From contig NZ_CP169368.1 in the NCBI RefSeq assembly GCF_042485795.1, positions 1,612,001 through 1,676,000 of the forward strand: a stretch of DNA of 64,000 bases, in the 5' to 3' direction. The position numbers were made by a program, and so were the translations under genes. Source of the stretch: Lonepinella sp042485795 (GTDB lineage: Bacteria > Pseudomonadota > Gammaproteobacteria > Enterobacterales > Pasteurellaceae). Under the pieces are notes generated by a model that saw only the letters and a program-made list of their open reading frames with translations, did not search any database and was not told where the DNA came from. This document shows positions 39,151-47,161 of the stretch, piece after piece. Positions within the stretch are counted from its first letter, which is position 1, and the number at the start of each line of letters is the position of its first letter.

Positions 39151-39966
39151 TTAAATTTTGTCATTCACCCTTTGGCTGTGACTTTTTTGTTTACGCCCAA
39201 CAAAAATCAAAGCGAGCAATAAACCGAACAAGAAACCAGCTGCAGCACCGACTTCCGCCCATAATAAACGATCTGGTAATGCCACTTTAGGTTGAGTTGG
39301 GGACTTTAAATAATCAAAGGTGGCTAATTGGTTATCTAATGGCGAAACCGATTTCATCATATTCAATTTACCTTGCCAGCTTAATTCACCTTGTTTGGCA
39401 TTATCAGTACTTTGTTGAGCGGCTAAATTTACCTGATTGAATAAGGTTTTCCACTTGGTAATTAATTCGTTATATAAAGATTGTCTGGTTAAATAATTGA
39501 CATGTTTTACAAAACTCTCCAACTGTAGCATCGCTTGTTTTGGGTTGTCTAAAGTTAAACTGATACGATCAGGAATGTTACGTTCAGGATTTCCTTCAAC
39601 AAATTGAATACCTGCAATAAGTTCTTGTAAAAAAGCCTCATCTCGTTCTTCAATGCCTGTTTGACGTTGTTTATAGAAATCAGAATCTAACCAAAATTTA
39701 GATAAATTATCATAGGTTTTTAACTGTTGTTTGAACCCTTTATAAACAAAATTTGCCGTTTCTTTTTGATCTTCGGTTTTATTACCATTAATTAATTGAT
39801 ACATTTCAAACAAAGAAAAATAAGTACCTAACTGCTCTACTTTCGGTTGACGCACTTCTACTTCTGCTTTCCATTGTTCTCTCATGGCATAACTCGCACC
39901 ATAGCCAGCCACAGCAAAAAGTGCGGTGAAAATAATAATAAATAATAAACTTTGTAATAATTTCAT
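39151..39966 (-). CDS. wzzE: Wzz-family chain length determinant (ECA WzzE)
   Basis: A polysaccharide co-polymerase that sets ECA chain length. It has 271 residues, shorter than E. coli WzzE (348), mostly through a smaller periplasmic part. Hydrophobic helices lie at about 5-25 and 240-262, with a periplasmic coiled region between and a basic C-terminal tail. The start MKLLQSLLF was chosen because AGGAAAC precedes it; the longer open frame reaches into wecA and reads like wecA antiphase. The name WzzE rests on its place between wecA and wzxE. Confidence 0.85.
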   Translation of the reverse strand: MKLLQSLLFIIIFTALFAVAGYGASYAMREQWKAEVEVRQPKVEQLGTYFSLFEMYQLINGNKTEDQKETANFVYKGFKQQLKTYDNLSKFWLDSDFYKQRQTGIEERDEAFLQELIAGIQFVEGNPERNIPDRISLTLDNPKQAMLQLESFVKHVNYLTRQSLYNELITKWKTLFNQVNLAAQQSTDNAKQGELSWQGKLNMMKSVSPLDNQLATFDYLKSPTQPKVALPDRLLWAEVGAAAGFLFGLLLALIFVGRKQKSHSQRVNDKI

Positions 39967-39995
39967 AATGTTTCCTAAATCTAAAACAATGTTCG

Positions 39996-41072
39996 CTACA
40001 CTGTTTGCTTTTTCGCACGTAATAAACGGCGACGATGACGGCGAACAAAACGTGTAATTCGCCACGCTCTGGTAATTGAATAAGAATACAAAAAGAATAA
40101 ACCAATGAATAGAATAAACATTAGCCATTCATTAATATAATAAATTTCGCCTAAAATGCCAAATCCTGCACACAAAGCAGCGATAAAAGTGATTAACATA
40201 AAGGCTTGGCGATGGGTTAACCCTGCTCGTACCATCAAGTGATGAACGTGTAAACGGTCGGGGCGAAATGGACTTTTACCTTTACGCAAACGGCGATAAA
40301 TAATCGCCACCATATCAATTAACGGAATCGCCACCAACCATAAGGCTGTCACTGGATTCATCGGGTGTCCTTTACCTTGTGTACTTAATAATAAGATCCA
40401 AATAATGGTAAAACCAATGAGCGTACTACCACTGTCGCCCATAAAAATTTTATATTTTTTACCAAAAGGAATACAAAGATTAAACATCCCATACGGTATA
40501 ATCGCCACAATTAAGGCAAAGCACCAACGTGCCAGATCATGTTGATTATCCATATACATCAAAATCCCCACGCCAGCAAATGCGACACTAGATAATCCAC
40601 CGAGTAAGCCGTCAATACCGTCAATCATATTAAACGCATTAATAATCGCAAGAGTAGCAAATACCGTAATCACCACGCCAATCCAACCGAGTGTAACAGT
40701 AAAAGGTCCAATAATTTGTCCTAAGTGATCAAGGGATAAACGCCCATAATACATCATAAATACCGATAACACTGCCTGAATACCTGCTCGCAATAAAGGG
40801 CTAATATCATAGCGGTCATCTAAAATTCCAATGGCTAATAGCACAAAAACACTAAATAAATAAAGCTGGGGTAACTTGGTTTGATCCCATTGTAACAGGT
40901 AAAAACAGAGATTTCCCATAAACAGCGAAATCCCTCCAATTAAAGGGATCGCCCCCTGATGACGTTTGCGGTAATTGGGTTTATCTACTAAACCGACCGC
41001 AATGGCAATGGGACGCATCACTAAAATAGTAAGAAAAGATGCTAAAAATGTTAACAGTAAATCTAACCACAT
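39996..41072 (-). CDS. wecA: UDP-GlcNAc:undecaprenyl-phosphate GlcNAc-1-phosphate transferase
   Basis: Starts ECA (and in other strains O-antigen) synthesis by placing GlcNAc-1-P on undecaprenyl phosphate. It has 358 residues and about 11 membrane helices. Motifs: IGILDDRYD (Asp pair), NAFNMIDGIDGL, MGDSGSTLIGF and the HIHH-like RPDRLHVHHLMVRAG loop. It is the first gene of the cluster, divergent from hemL; the 160-bp gap must hold its promoter. Confidence 0.94.
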   Translation of the reverse strand: MWLDLLLTFLASFLTILVMRPIAIAVGLVDKPNYRKRHQGAIPLIGGISLFMGNLCFYLLQWDQTKLPQLYLFSVFVLLAIGILDDRYDISPLLRAGIQAVLSVFMMYYGRLSLDHLGQIIGPFTVTLGWIGVVITVFATLAIINAFNMIDGIDGLLGGLSSVAFAGVGILMYMDNQHDLARWCFALIVAIIPYGMFNLCIPFGKKYKIFMGDSGSTLIGFTIIWILLLSTQGKGHPMNPVTALWLVAIPLIDMVAIIYRRLRKGKSPFRPDRLHVHHLMVRAGLTHRQAFMLITFIAALCAGFGILGEIYYINEWLMFILFIGLFFLYSYSITRAWRITRFVRRHRRRLLRAKKQTV

Positions 41073-41234
41073 ATCCTTTATTTCGCCTTAACGTGCTACC
41101 TCTAAAACCTCTAAAAATATTGCAAAGCATAGCATTAATCCTATCTGATTGCAGAATATTTTTACAAAAAAACAAAAATTATAGAGAAAATACAGTACAA
41201 TAATTGCGTATTATTGATGATAAAAGGAAAAAAT

Positions 41235-42530
41235 ATGTCAAATTCAACCGCACTTTTTTCTCGAGCTGAACAAGTTATCCCAGGGGGGGTCAATTCCCCT
41301 GTTCGAGCATTTAAAGGCGTTGGCGGAACGCCAGTGTTTATTCAAAAAGCCGCTGGAGCCTATATTACTGATACAGACGGCAAACAATATATTGATTATG
41401 TCGGCTCATGGGGACCAATGGTTCTCGGACATAATCACCCTGCGATTATTGATGCCGTGTTAAAAGCCGTGCCAAATGGATTAAGTTTTGGTGCACCTAC
41501 GGAAAGCGAAATTACGCTTGCGGAATTAGTATGCCAACTCATGCCTTCTATTGAACTGGTGAGAATGGTCAGTTCTGGCACGGAAGCCACTATGTCTGCT
41601 ATTCGTTTAGCACGTGGCTACACAGGACGAGATAAAATTATCAAATTTGAAGGTTGTTATCACGGTCATTCAGATTCTTTATTAGTTAAGGCAGGATCAG
41701 GTGCATTAACTCTAGGTCAACCAAGCTCCCCTGGTGTACCAGAAGATTTTGCTAAACATACCTTAACCTGTACTTATAACGATCTTAATTCAGTCAAACA
41801 AGCCTTTGAGCAATATCCTAACGAGATTGCTTGTTTAATTATTGAACCTGTGGCAGGCAATATGAACTGTATTCCGCCCAAAGACGGGTTCTTACAAGGT
41901 TTACGTCAACTTTGCGATCAATACGGCACCGTATTTATTATTGATGAAGTCATGACAGGTTTCCGTGTGGCGTTAAGCGGCGCACAATCTTATTATGGCG
42001 TTACACCTGATTTAACCTGTTTAGGTAAAATTATTGGTGGCGGTATGCCTGTAGGGGCATTTGGTGGAAAACGAGAAATCATGCGATACATTGCACCAAC
42101 AGGTCCCGTTTATCAAGCTGGTACACTTTCTGGCAACCCAATCGCCATGGCAGCTGGGTTAGCTTGTTTAACCGAATTAAGCAAAGACGGCAATCAACAA
42201 AAATTAGCTGAAAAAACGAAAAAACTCGCTCTAGGCTTAAAAATGCTTGCAAATAGACACAACATACCATTCCAAGTACAATATGTAGGCGGCATGTTCG
42301 GTCTATTCTTTACAGAACAGCAAGAAATCACCAATTTCCAACAGGTTATGCAATGTGATACCACAACATTTAATCGCTTCTTCCATTTAATGTTAGAAAA
42401 AGGAATTTATCTTGCACCCTCTGCCTATGAAGCAGGTTTTATGTCATTAGCACATTCTGATGAAGATATTGACCGCACTTTAGCTGTAGCAGATTGGGCT
42501 TTTGCACAATTAGCTCAACAAACTATTTAA
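41235..42530 (+). CDS. hemL: Glutamate-1-semialdehyde 2,1-aminomutase
   Basis: A PLP enzyme making 5-aminolevulinate from glutamate-1-semialdehyde in the C5 haem pathway. It has 431 residues from MSNSTALF, where AAGGA fits; an ATG seven codons upstream is also open. The PLP lysine is in CLGKIIGGGMPVGAFGG, with SSGTEATMSAIRLARG upstream. An uptake signal lies at codons 5-8. Confidence 0.95.
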   Translation: MSNSTALFSRAEQVIPGGVNSPVRAFKGVGGTPVFIQKAAGAYITDTDGKQYIDYVGSWGPMVLGHNHPAIIDAVLKAVPNGLSFGAPTESEITLAELVCQLMPSIELVRMVSSGTEATMSAIRLARGYTGRDKIIKFEGCYHGHSDSLLVKAGSGALTLGQPSSPGVPEDFAKHTLTCTYNDLNSVKQAFEQYPNEIACLIIEPVAGNMNCIPPKDGFLQGLRQLCDQYGTVFIIDEVMTGFRVALSGAQSYYGVTPDLTCLGKIIGGGMPVGAFGGKREIMRYIAPTGPVYQAGTLSGNPIAMAAGLACLTELSKDGNQQKLAEKTKKLALGLKMLANRHNIPFQVQYVGGMFGLFFTEQQEITNFQQVMQCDTTTFNRFFHLMLEKGIYLAPSAYEAGFMSLAHSDEDIDRTLAVADWAFAQLAQQTI

Positions 42531-42554
42531 CTCAAACACAAGAAGGAACTATTT

Positions 42555-42974
42555 ATGAGTACATCAATCGAAAAAATCAACCAATTAGTCGATAAACCAG
42601 ATCTCGCAAAATTCATTTTGCGTGTTAGCTTTGCCTTTATGTTTTTATTACACGGCATTCATAAAGTCACGGGAGGCATAGATTTTATCACGGATAGATT
42701 TATTGAACTCGGATTGCCAGCTTTCTTTGCTAATGCCGTTTATGTATGTGAAATAGTTGTACCCATTTTTATTATGTTTGGGGTTTTCACGCGTATTAAT
42801 GCTTTCATTGGCGTAATTTCTTGTATCATCATTATTCTGGTAAGATACGTTCCGCTCATTTTTGCACTTGCTCCAACGGGTGCTTGGGCGATTGAAGGTG
42901 TTACCACTTATCTGTTTGCATTCTGGGCAATTATGCACCTTGGTTCTGGCAAATATGCGTTGAAAGCAGATTAA
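42555..42974 (+). CDS. DoxX family membrane protein
   Basis: A 139-residue protein with four predicted membrane helices and the DoxX pattern (LRVSFAFMFLLHGIHKVTGG, YVCEIVVPIFIMFGVFTRINAF). Members are linked to respiratory or thiol redox functions, but its specific role is unknown. It lies 24 bp after hemL and is probably co-transcribed with it. The gene after it is convergent. Confidence 0.82.
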   Translation: MSTSIEKINQLVDKPDLAKFILRVSFAFMFLLHGIHKVTGGIDFITDRFIELGLPAFFANAVYVCEIVVPIFIMFGVFTRINAFIGVISCIIIILVRYVPLIFALAPTGAWAIEGVTTYLFAFWAIMHLGSGKYALKAD

Positions 42975-42985
42975 TCTTAGCTTAT

Positions 42986-43015
42986 AAAAAAAAGGGCTAA
43001 CCCAAAGGTTAGCCC
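42986..43015 (-). terminator. Terminator of the msrAB-ccdA-thioredoxin operon
   Basis: In minus-strand sense GGGCTAACC / GGTTAGCCC is followed by eight T. On the plus strand the hairpin has no T-run after it, so it mainly serves the minus-strand operon. Confidence 0.88.
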
Positions 43016-43038
43016 CCCTACCCTCCTTGGTAGCATGA

Positions 43039-43512
43039 CTAATTAAACGCTTGTTTAATTTGTGCCGTTCCTAAATGCCCTGGAATTACTTTTTGTAAAT
43101 TTAATTCTTGATCCACAATTAAACTTGACGGATAGCCACGAACTTTGGTGCGTTTAAGCACTTCACCACTTTCATCAAGTAACACCACAATATTTTTATA
43201 TTCTAGTCCCTTGTACCATTCAATAAAATCACCTGTGGATTTTTCACCTTTGTGTTCTGGTGAAACAATGGTGACAACATTAAAATCTTTATTTTGATCC
43301 GCACTTAACTCATCAATTTCAGCCAAACCTGCTAGACAAATCGGACACCAAGATGCCCACATTTTGACATACAGTTTTTTGCCTTGATATTGCTCAAGTG
43401 TCACAGTATTGTTGTTCAGATCTTTAAATTGAATATCTTTCAATGTCGTTTCTCCCGCTGCAAATGAATTAACACTAAATAACATAAACACTAACGCTAA
43501 TAATTTTTTCAT
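43039..43512 (-). CDS. Periplasmic TlpA/ResA-like thioredoxin
   Basis: 157 residues with a Sec signal peptide (MKKLLALVFMLFSVNSFA). The thioredoxin fold has its active site WCPIC with cysteines at 56 and 59, and cis-Pro in GYPSS. Together with CcdA and MsrAB next door it forms a periplasmic methionine sulfoxide repair chain, in which CcdA passes electrons across the membrane to this protein and on to MsrAB. The same three-gene order exists in H. influenzae, and Neisseria PilB has all the soluble parts in one protein. Confidence 0.9.
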   Translation of the reverse strand: MKKLLALVFMLFSVNSFAAGETTLKDIQFKDLNNNTVTLEQYQGKKLYVKMWASWCPICLAGLAEIDELSADQNKDFNVVTIVSPEHKGEKSTGDFIEWYKGLEYKNIVVLLDESGEVLKRTKVRGYPSSLIVDQELNLQKVIPGHLGTAQIKQAFN

Positions 43513-43544
43513 TGTTTAAAATCTCCTTATATTAAATTTTGCCA

Positions 43545-44195
43545 CTACATAAAAATATGTAAGTTATTGGTAATTAATAGAATACCCATTAAGATGATTA
43601 ATATACCACCGACCATTTTAAATTTGTTTAAATGTTTATTCATAGATTTTGCCTTTTTCAATAAAGTGTCAGAGAAGAAGGAAAATACAATAAACGGTGT
43701 GGCTAAACCTAACACATAAACAAACATCATCGCTGCACCATATAACGCTGAACCATCATTACTAGATAACGCCAAAATAGAGGCTAACACTGGTCCAATA
43801 CAAGGTGTCCAACCAAGGCTAAAGGTTAATCCTAAAACAAAGGCTTCAATAGATGAACTTTTACCGCTGGTTTTAATTTCCACCAATTTGGTTTGTTCTA
43901 AGAATTTAATCTTAAAAATACCTAGCTGATGTATGCCAAGAATCACCACAATAATCCCAGCGATAATTCTTGTTTTATCATTGAATAACACATCACCTAA
44001 AAAACCAAACCCAAAACCTAGTCCAACAAAGGTGACAGATAAACCTAACACAAACAAAAAGGTATTTAAGATCTTTCTACCACCTTTACTCAAGATACCA
44101 AAATAAATCGGTACGATTGGGAAAATACAAGGCGATAAAAAAGAAAGTAATCCCGCCAAAAAAACACTACTAATTAATAAATTTTGATCAAACAT
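43545..44195 (-). CDS. ccdA: CcdA-like transmembrane electron carrier
   Basis: A 216-residue membrane protein with six predicted helices and the two conserved cysteines in SPCIFPIVP and GWTPCIGPVLAS. It carries thiol electrons from cytoplasmic thioredoxin to periplasmic acceptors. It lies 1 bp downstream of msrAB and 32 bp upstream of the thioredoxin-like gene, so its likely partners are these and not cytochrome c maturation. Confidence 0.92.
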   Translation of the reverse strand: MFDQNLLISSVFLAGLLSFLSPCIFPIVPIYFGILSKGGRKILNTFLFVLGLSVTFVGLGFGFGFLGDVLFNDKTRIIAGIIVVILGIHQLGIFKIKFLEQTKLVEIKTSGKSSSIEAFVLGLTFSLGWTPCIGPVLASILALSSNDGSALYGAAMMFVYVLGLATPFIVFSFFSDTLLKKAKSMNKHLNKFKMVGGILIILMGILLITNNLHIFM

Positions 44196-44196
44196 C

Positions 44197-45270
44197 TTAA
44201 TTCCCTTTAACTAAATTGATTAAATAACCATAATGTTCTTCTTCCATTTTATTTAATGGAATAAATTTAATCGCTGCACTGTTAATACAATAGCGTAATC
44301 CACCCTTATCTTTTGGACCATCATCAAACACATGTCCTAAATGAGCCTTACCGCTACGGCTAATAACCTCAGTTCTCAGCATATTAAAACTTCTGTCATC
44401 GGCATAAGTAACCACATCCTTGTCAATCGGTTTGGTAAAGCTAGGCCAACCACAACCAGATTCAAATTTATCCGCGGAAGAAAATAATGGTTCACCAGTG
44501 GTAATATCCACATAAATCCCTGCTTCAAAATTATCCCAGTATTCATTACTAAATGAACGTTCCGTGTTTTTACCTTGTGTAACGGAATATTGTAACGGGG
44601 TTAATTTCGCTTTTAATTCTGCATCACTTGGTTTTGGATAATCTTTTGGATCAATAATAATATGGTTGGCTTGCTCTAAATCAATATGACAATAACCATT
44701 AGGATTTTTCTTCAAATAATCCTGATGATATTCTTCCGCCAACACATAATGTTTCAATGGTTCTACTTCCACTTGAATTTTATCTTTATATTTCGCTTGT
44801 TGTGCCTGAATGGCTTTTAAAACAATTTCTTTATCCTGTTCATTTTGATAATAAATACCCGTACGATATTGACGACCACGGTCATTACCTTGCTTATTCA
44901 CGCTAGTTGGATCAATTACTTGGAAATAGTATTTCAATAATTTATCTAACGAAACTTTATTTGCATCATAGGTTACATGAACGGTTTCCGCATGATCGGT
45001 ACTGCCGATCAGATGATAATTCGTTTTTTCGGTTTTACCATTGGCATAACCCGATGTCGCATCTTTTACCCCGTATATTCTTTCCATATAGGCTTCAATG
45101 CCCCAGAAACAACCACCAGCCAGATAAATTTCACGAATGTCTTCTTTTTGCATATTTGTTGCTGAATTCATACTCTTAACCTCCATTGCTGGTTTCTCAC
45201 TATTTGCCATGGTGATTGGACTTACTGCCATAGCTGAAATAAATAATAAAAACAATTTATTGTATTTCAT
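44197..45270 (-). CDS. msrAB: Bifunctional peptide methionine sulfoxide reductase MsrA/MsrB
   Basis: Repairs oxidised methionine of both stereochemical forms. It has 357 residues. A signal peptide (to about residue 22) is followed by the MsrA domain with GCFWG (Cys54) and then the MsrB domain with SGCGWPSF and the catalytic RYCINSAA near the C-terminus. The signal points to the periplasm. MsrB domain zinc-binding CXXC pairs are not evident, as in many fused forms. A palindrome lies in the leader. Confidence 0.95.
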   Translation of the reverse strand: MKYNKLFLLFISAMAVSPITMANSEKPAMEVKSMNSATNMQKEDIREIYLAGGCFWGIEAYMERIYGVKDATSGYANGKTEKTNYHLIGSTDHAETVHVTYDANKVSLDKLLKYYFQVIDPTSVNKQGNDRGRQYRTGIYYQNEQDKEIVLKAIQAQQAKYKDKIQVEVEPLKHYVLAEEYHQDYLKKNPNGYCHIDLEQANHIIIDPKDYPKPSDAELKAKLTPLQYSVTQGKNTERSFSNEYWDNFEAGIYVDITTGEPLFSSADKFESGCGWPSFTKPIDKDVVTYADDRSFNMLRTEVISRSGKAHLGHVFDDGPKDKGGLRYCINSAAIKFIPLNKMEEEHYGYLINLVKGN

Positions 45271-45294
45271 AATCTTCTCCTTGTTAAATTTTTC

Positions 45295-45313
45295 ATGAAA
45301 GAATATCTTTCAT
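45295..45313. promoter_or_regulatory. 8-3-8 palindrome in the msrAB leader
   Basis: ATGAAAGA-ATA-TCTTTCAT, a perfect inverted repeat 25 bp upstream of the msrAB ATG. It could be a repressor site or an mRNA hairpin at the 5' end. No known regulator motif was matched. Confidence 0.45.
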
Positions 45314-45375
45314 ATTAGGTTAGTCGTTGCATAAGTAAAATACTTACAAAAAATTTCATATTTTTATAAAAAATA

Positions 45376-45422
45376 CCGCACTTGATGATTTAAAGTTCAA
45401 ACCATTAATGAAAGTGCGGTGG
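45376..45422 (-). terminator. Uptake-signal dyad terminator after the YddA-like gene
   Basis: In minus-strand sense ACCGCACTT and AAGTGCGGT, 26 bp apart, are followed by ATTTTTTAT. The inner part can also pair weakly. It is the likely end of the receptor-transporter transcript. Confidence 0.65.
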
Positions 45423-45439
45423 CTTTTTCGTCTATTTTA

Positions 45440-47116
45440 TCACGAATGGATTAAGGAGCGTCCTAAGTTAATCTTGCTCTCGAACATCTTTTCCAATGAA
45501 TTTTGGTGACTAATTCCTACACACAAACAATCGGGCAACTGTTGCTTCAGTGTTTGCATAAGCTGAATAGCACTTTGCTCGTCCAGTTGATTGGTAGCTT
45601 CATCTAAAAAAAGCAAACTCGGTTTATGTAATAAGGCTCTAGCAAGACTAATACGTTGTTGCTCACCACCAGAAAGTTGTTTATGCCAAGGTTTAATGCA
45701 GTCCAGTTGCTCGGTTAATGGATCTAAGCCGACCCAATTTAATACTTGTTTTAATGCTTCATCATCGGCAATAGTCTGCCGTGGATAGCTTAATAATTGG
45801 CGTAAATCGCTTTCAAATAAATACGGCTTTTGGGGTAAAAATAAAAAAGACGACGTTTGTACTTTCAATTCACCTTGATAATAACGCCATAATCCAGCCA
45901 GAGTGCGAAGTAGCGTAGATTTTCCAACGCCACTTTTTCCACTGATTTGATACCAATTTCCTGCGGTTAAATGAAAAGAAATATTCGAAACCAAAAAGTG
46001 TTTTTCAGGTGTATATAAGGCAAGTTGCTTGACCTGAATTTCCGTCTGTGGCTCAATGATTATTTGAGTTTTACTCGTAGGCACTTTCTCTAACGCTTGT
46101 TGAAATTGAGATAAACGAGCAATCACCGCTGACCATTGCATGAGTTTTTTATAATAATCCATAAACCAGCCAAAGCCATCTTGTACATTGCCAAAGGCAC
46201 TGCGAGCTTGCATCATATCGCCGAATGTCATCGTACGGGTGAGATACATGGGCAAAGTGGCTAAAATCGGGATAAATAGACTGATGCGTAAATAACTGGC
46301 TGAAAATAGCTCAATTTTAAATTCTCGGGCAATTAACTCCTGCCAATTTTGTTTAATCTGTTGAAAACGATGATTAAGTCTATACTTTTCATTGGGTTCA
46401 CCTTGATAAATGGCAATTTGCTCTGCATTTTCTTTAATCTGAACCAAATTTGTACGGTAATCCGCTTCACGATGTTGTTTTTCAATATTGAGAGGTTGTA
46501 ATTTATGCCCAATCCAGTGCATAAAAAGCGTGCAAAGTACTGAATAAAGTAATGCCACCCAAACTAAATAGCCGTAAATATGAAAAGTGCGGTCAAAAAT
46601 TTGAACGTTTTGTACCCCTGACATTTGCCACAATAACGTAATAAATGCCACGAGTTTGGCAATGTTCATAATAAAATATTTAAATAAATCAATGCTTAAC
46701 TCACTTAATAAGGCAGAATCTTCGGCAATACGTTGATCAGGATTATCTATATATGAGTGATAAAACTGCAGTTGATAATGGCGATGTTGGTTTAGCCAAA
46801 GAGATTGAAATTGCTCGGTAAGTTGCAAACGCCAGCGGAAAATCAGCTGCTTGCGTAACCAGTTGCCGAATACAATAAAAGCAACAATAAAAGCAATATA
46901 AATTAAATAATTAATAATTAATGACGGAATAATATCGCCATTAAAATCCGCCACCGCATCATAAAAGGCTTTATTCCATTGGGTAATATTGACGCTCATT
47001 TGGATAATCAACAAAGCAAAACTGATAACGGCAAATAATAACAGCCATTCACGCCATTGCTGTGGTTTTCCCCAAAAAGGGCGAGCGAGAGTAAGAAAAT
47101 GTTTTAAGGTTTGCAT
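45440..47116 (-). CDS. ABC transporter, fused permease/ATPase (YddA/SbmA-like)
   Basis: 558 residues. The N-terminal membrane domain (about 1-330, five to six helices) is of the SbmA/BacA-related ABC_membrane_2 type. The ATPase domain has Walker A SGKSGVGKST, signature LSGGEQQRISLARAL and Walker B LLFLDEATN. E. coli YddA has the same layout. Its place 45 bp downstream of a Fur-controlled siderophore receptor suggests a role in siderophore or peptide handling. Export and import are both possible, and the substrate is unknown. Confidence 0.82.
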   Translation of the reverse strand: MQTLKHFLTLARPFWGKPQQWREWLLLFAVISFALLIIQMSVNITQWNKAFYDAVADFNGDIIPSLIINYLIYIAFIVAFIVFGNWLRKQLIFRWRLQLTEQFQSLWLNQHRHYQLQFYHSYIDNPDQRIAEDSALLSELSIDLFKYFIMNIAKLVAFITLLWQMSGVQNVQIFDRTFHIYGYLVWVALLYSVLCTLFMHWIGHKLQPLNIEKQHREADYRTNLVQIKENAEQIAIYQGEPNEKYRLNHRFQQIKQNWQELIAREFKIELFSASYLRISLFIPILATLPMYLTRTMTFGDMMQARSAFGNVQDGFGWFMDYYKKLMQWSAVIARLSQFQQALEKVPTSKTQIIIEPQTEIQVKQLALYTPEKHFLVSNISFHLTAGNWYQISGKSGVGKSTLLRTLAGLWRYYQGELKVQTSSFLFLPQKPYLFESDLRQLLSYPRQTIADDEALKQVLNWVGLDPLTEQLDCIKPWHKQLSGGEQQRISLARALLHKPSLLFLDEATNQLDEQSAIQLMQTLKQQLPDCLCVGISHQNSLEKMFESKINLGRSLIHS

Positions 47117-47126
47117 AAGAAAAGCA

Positions 47127-47146
47127 GGGCGAAACGTTGTTCGCCC
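47127..47146. repeat. GGGCGAA palindrome between receptor and ABC gene
   Basis: GGGCGAA-ACGTTG-TTCGCCC, a 7-bp stem related to the hairpin at 8376-8395. It lies between two genes of one operon, where it could stabilise or attenuate the mRNA. Confidence 0.5.
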
Positions 47147-47161
47147 TTGTGTTAACTTTGA

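Noticed and set aside
39967..40128. Long N-terminal extension of wzzE inside wecA
   Set aside because: It is antiphase to wecA coding sequence; AGGAAAC before 39966 and the Wzz membrane helix mark the real start.
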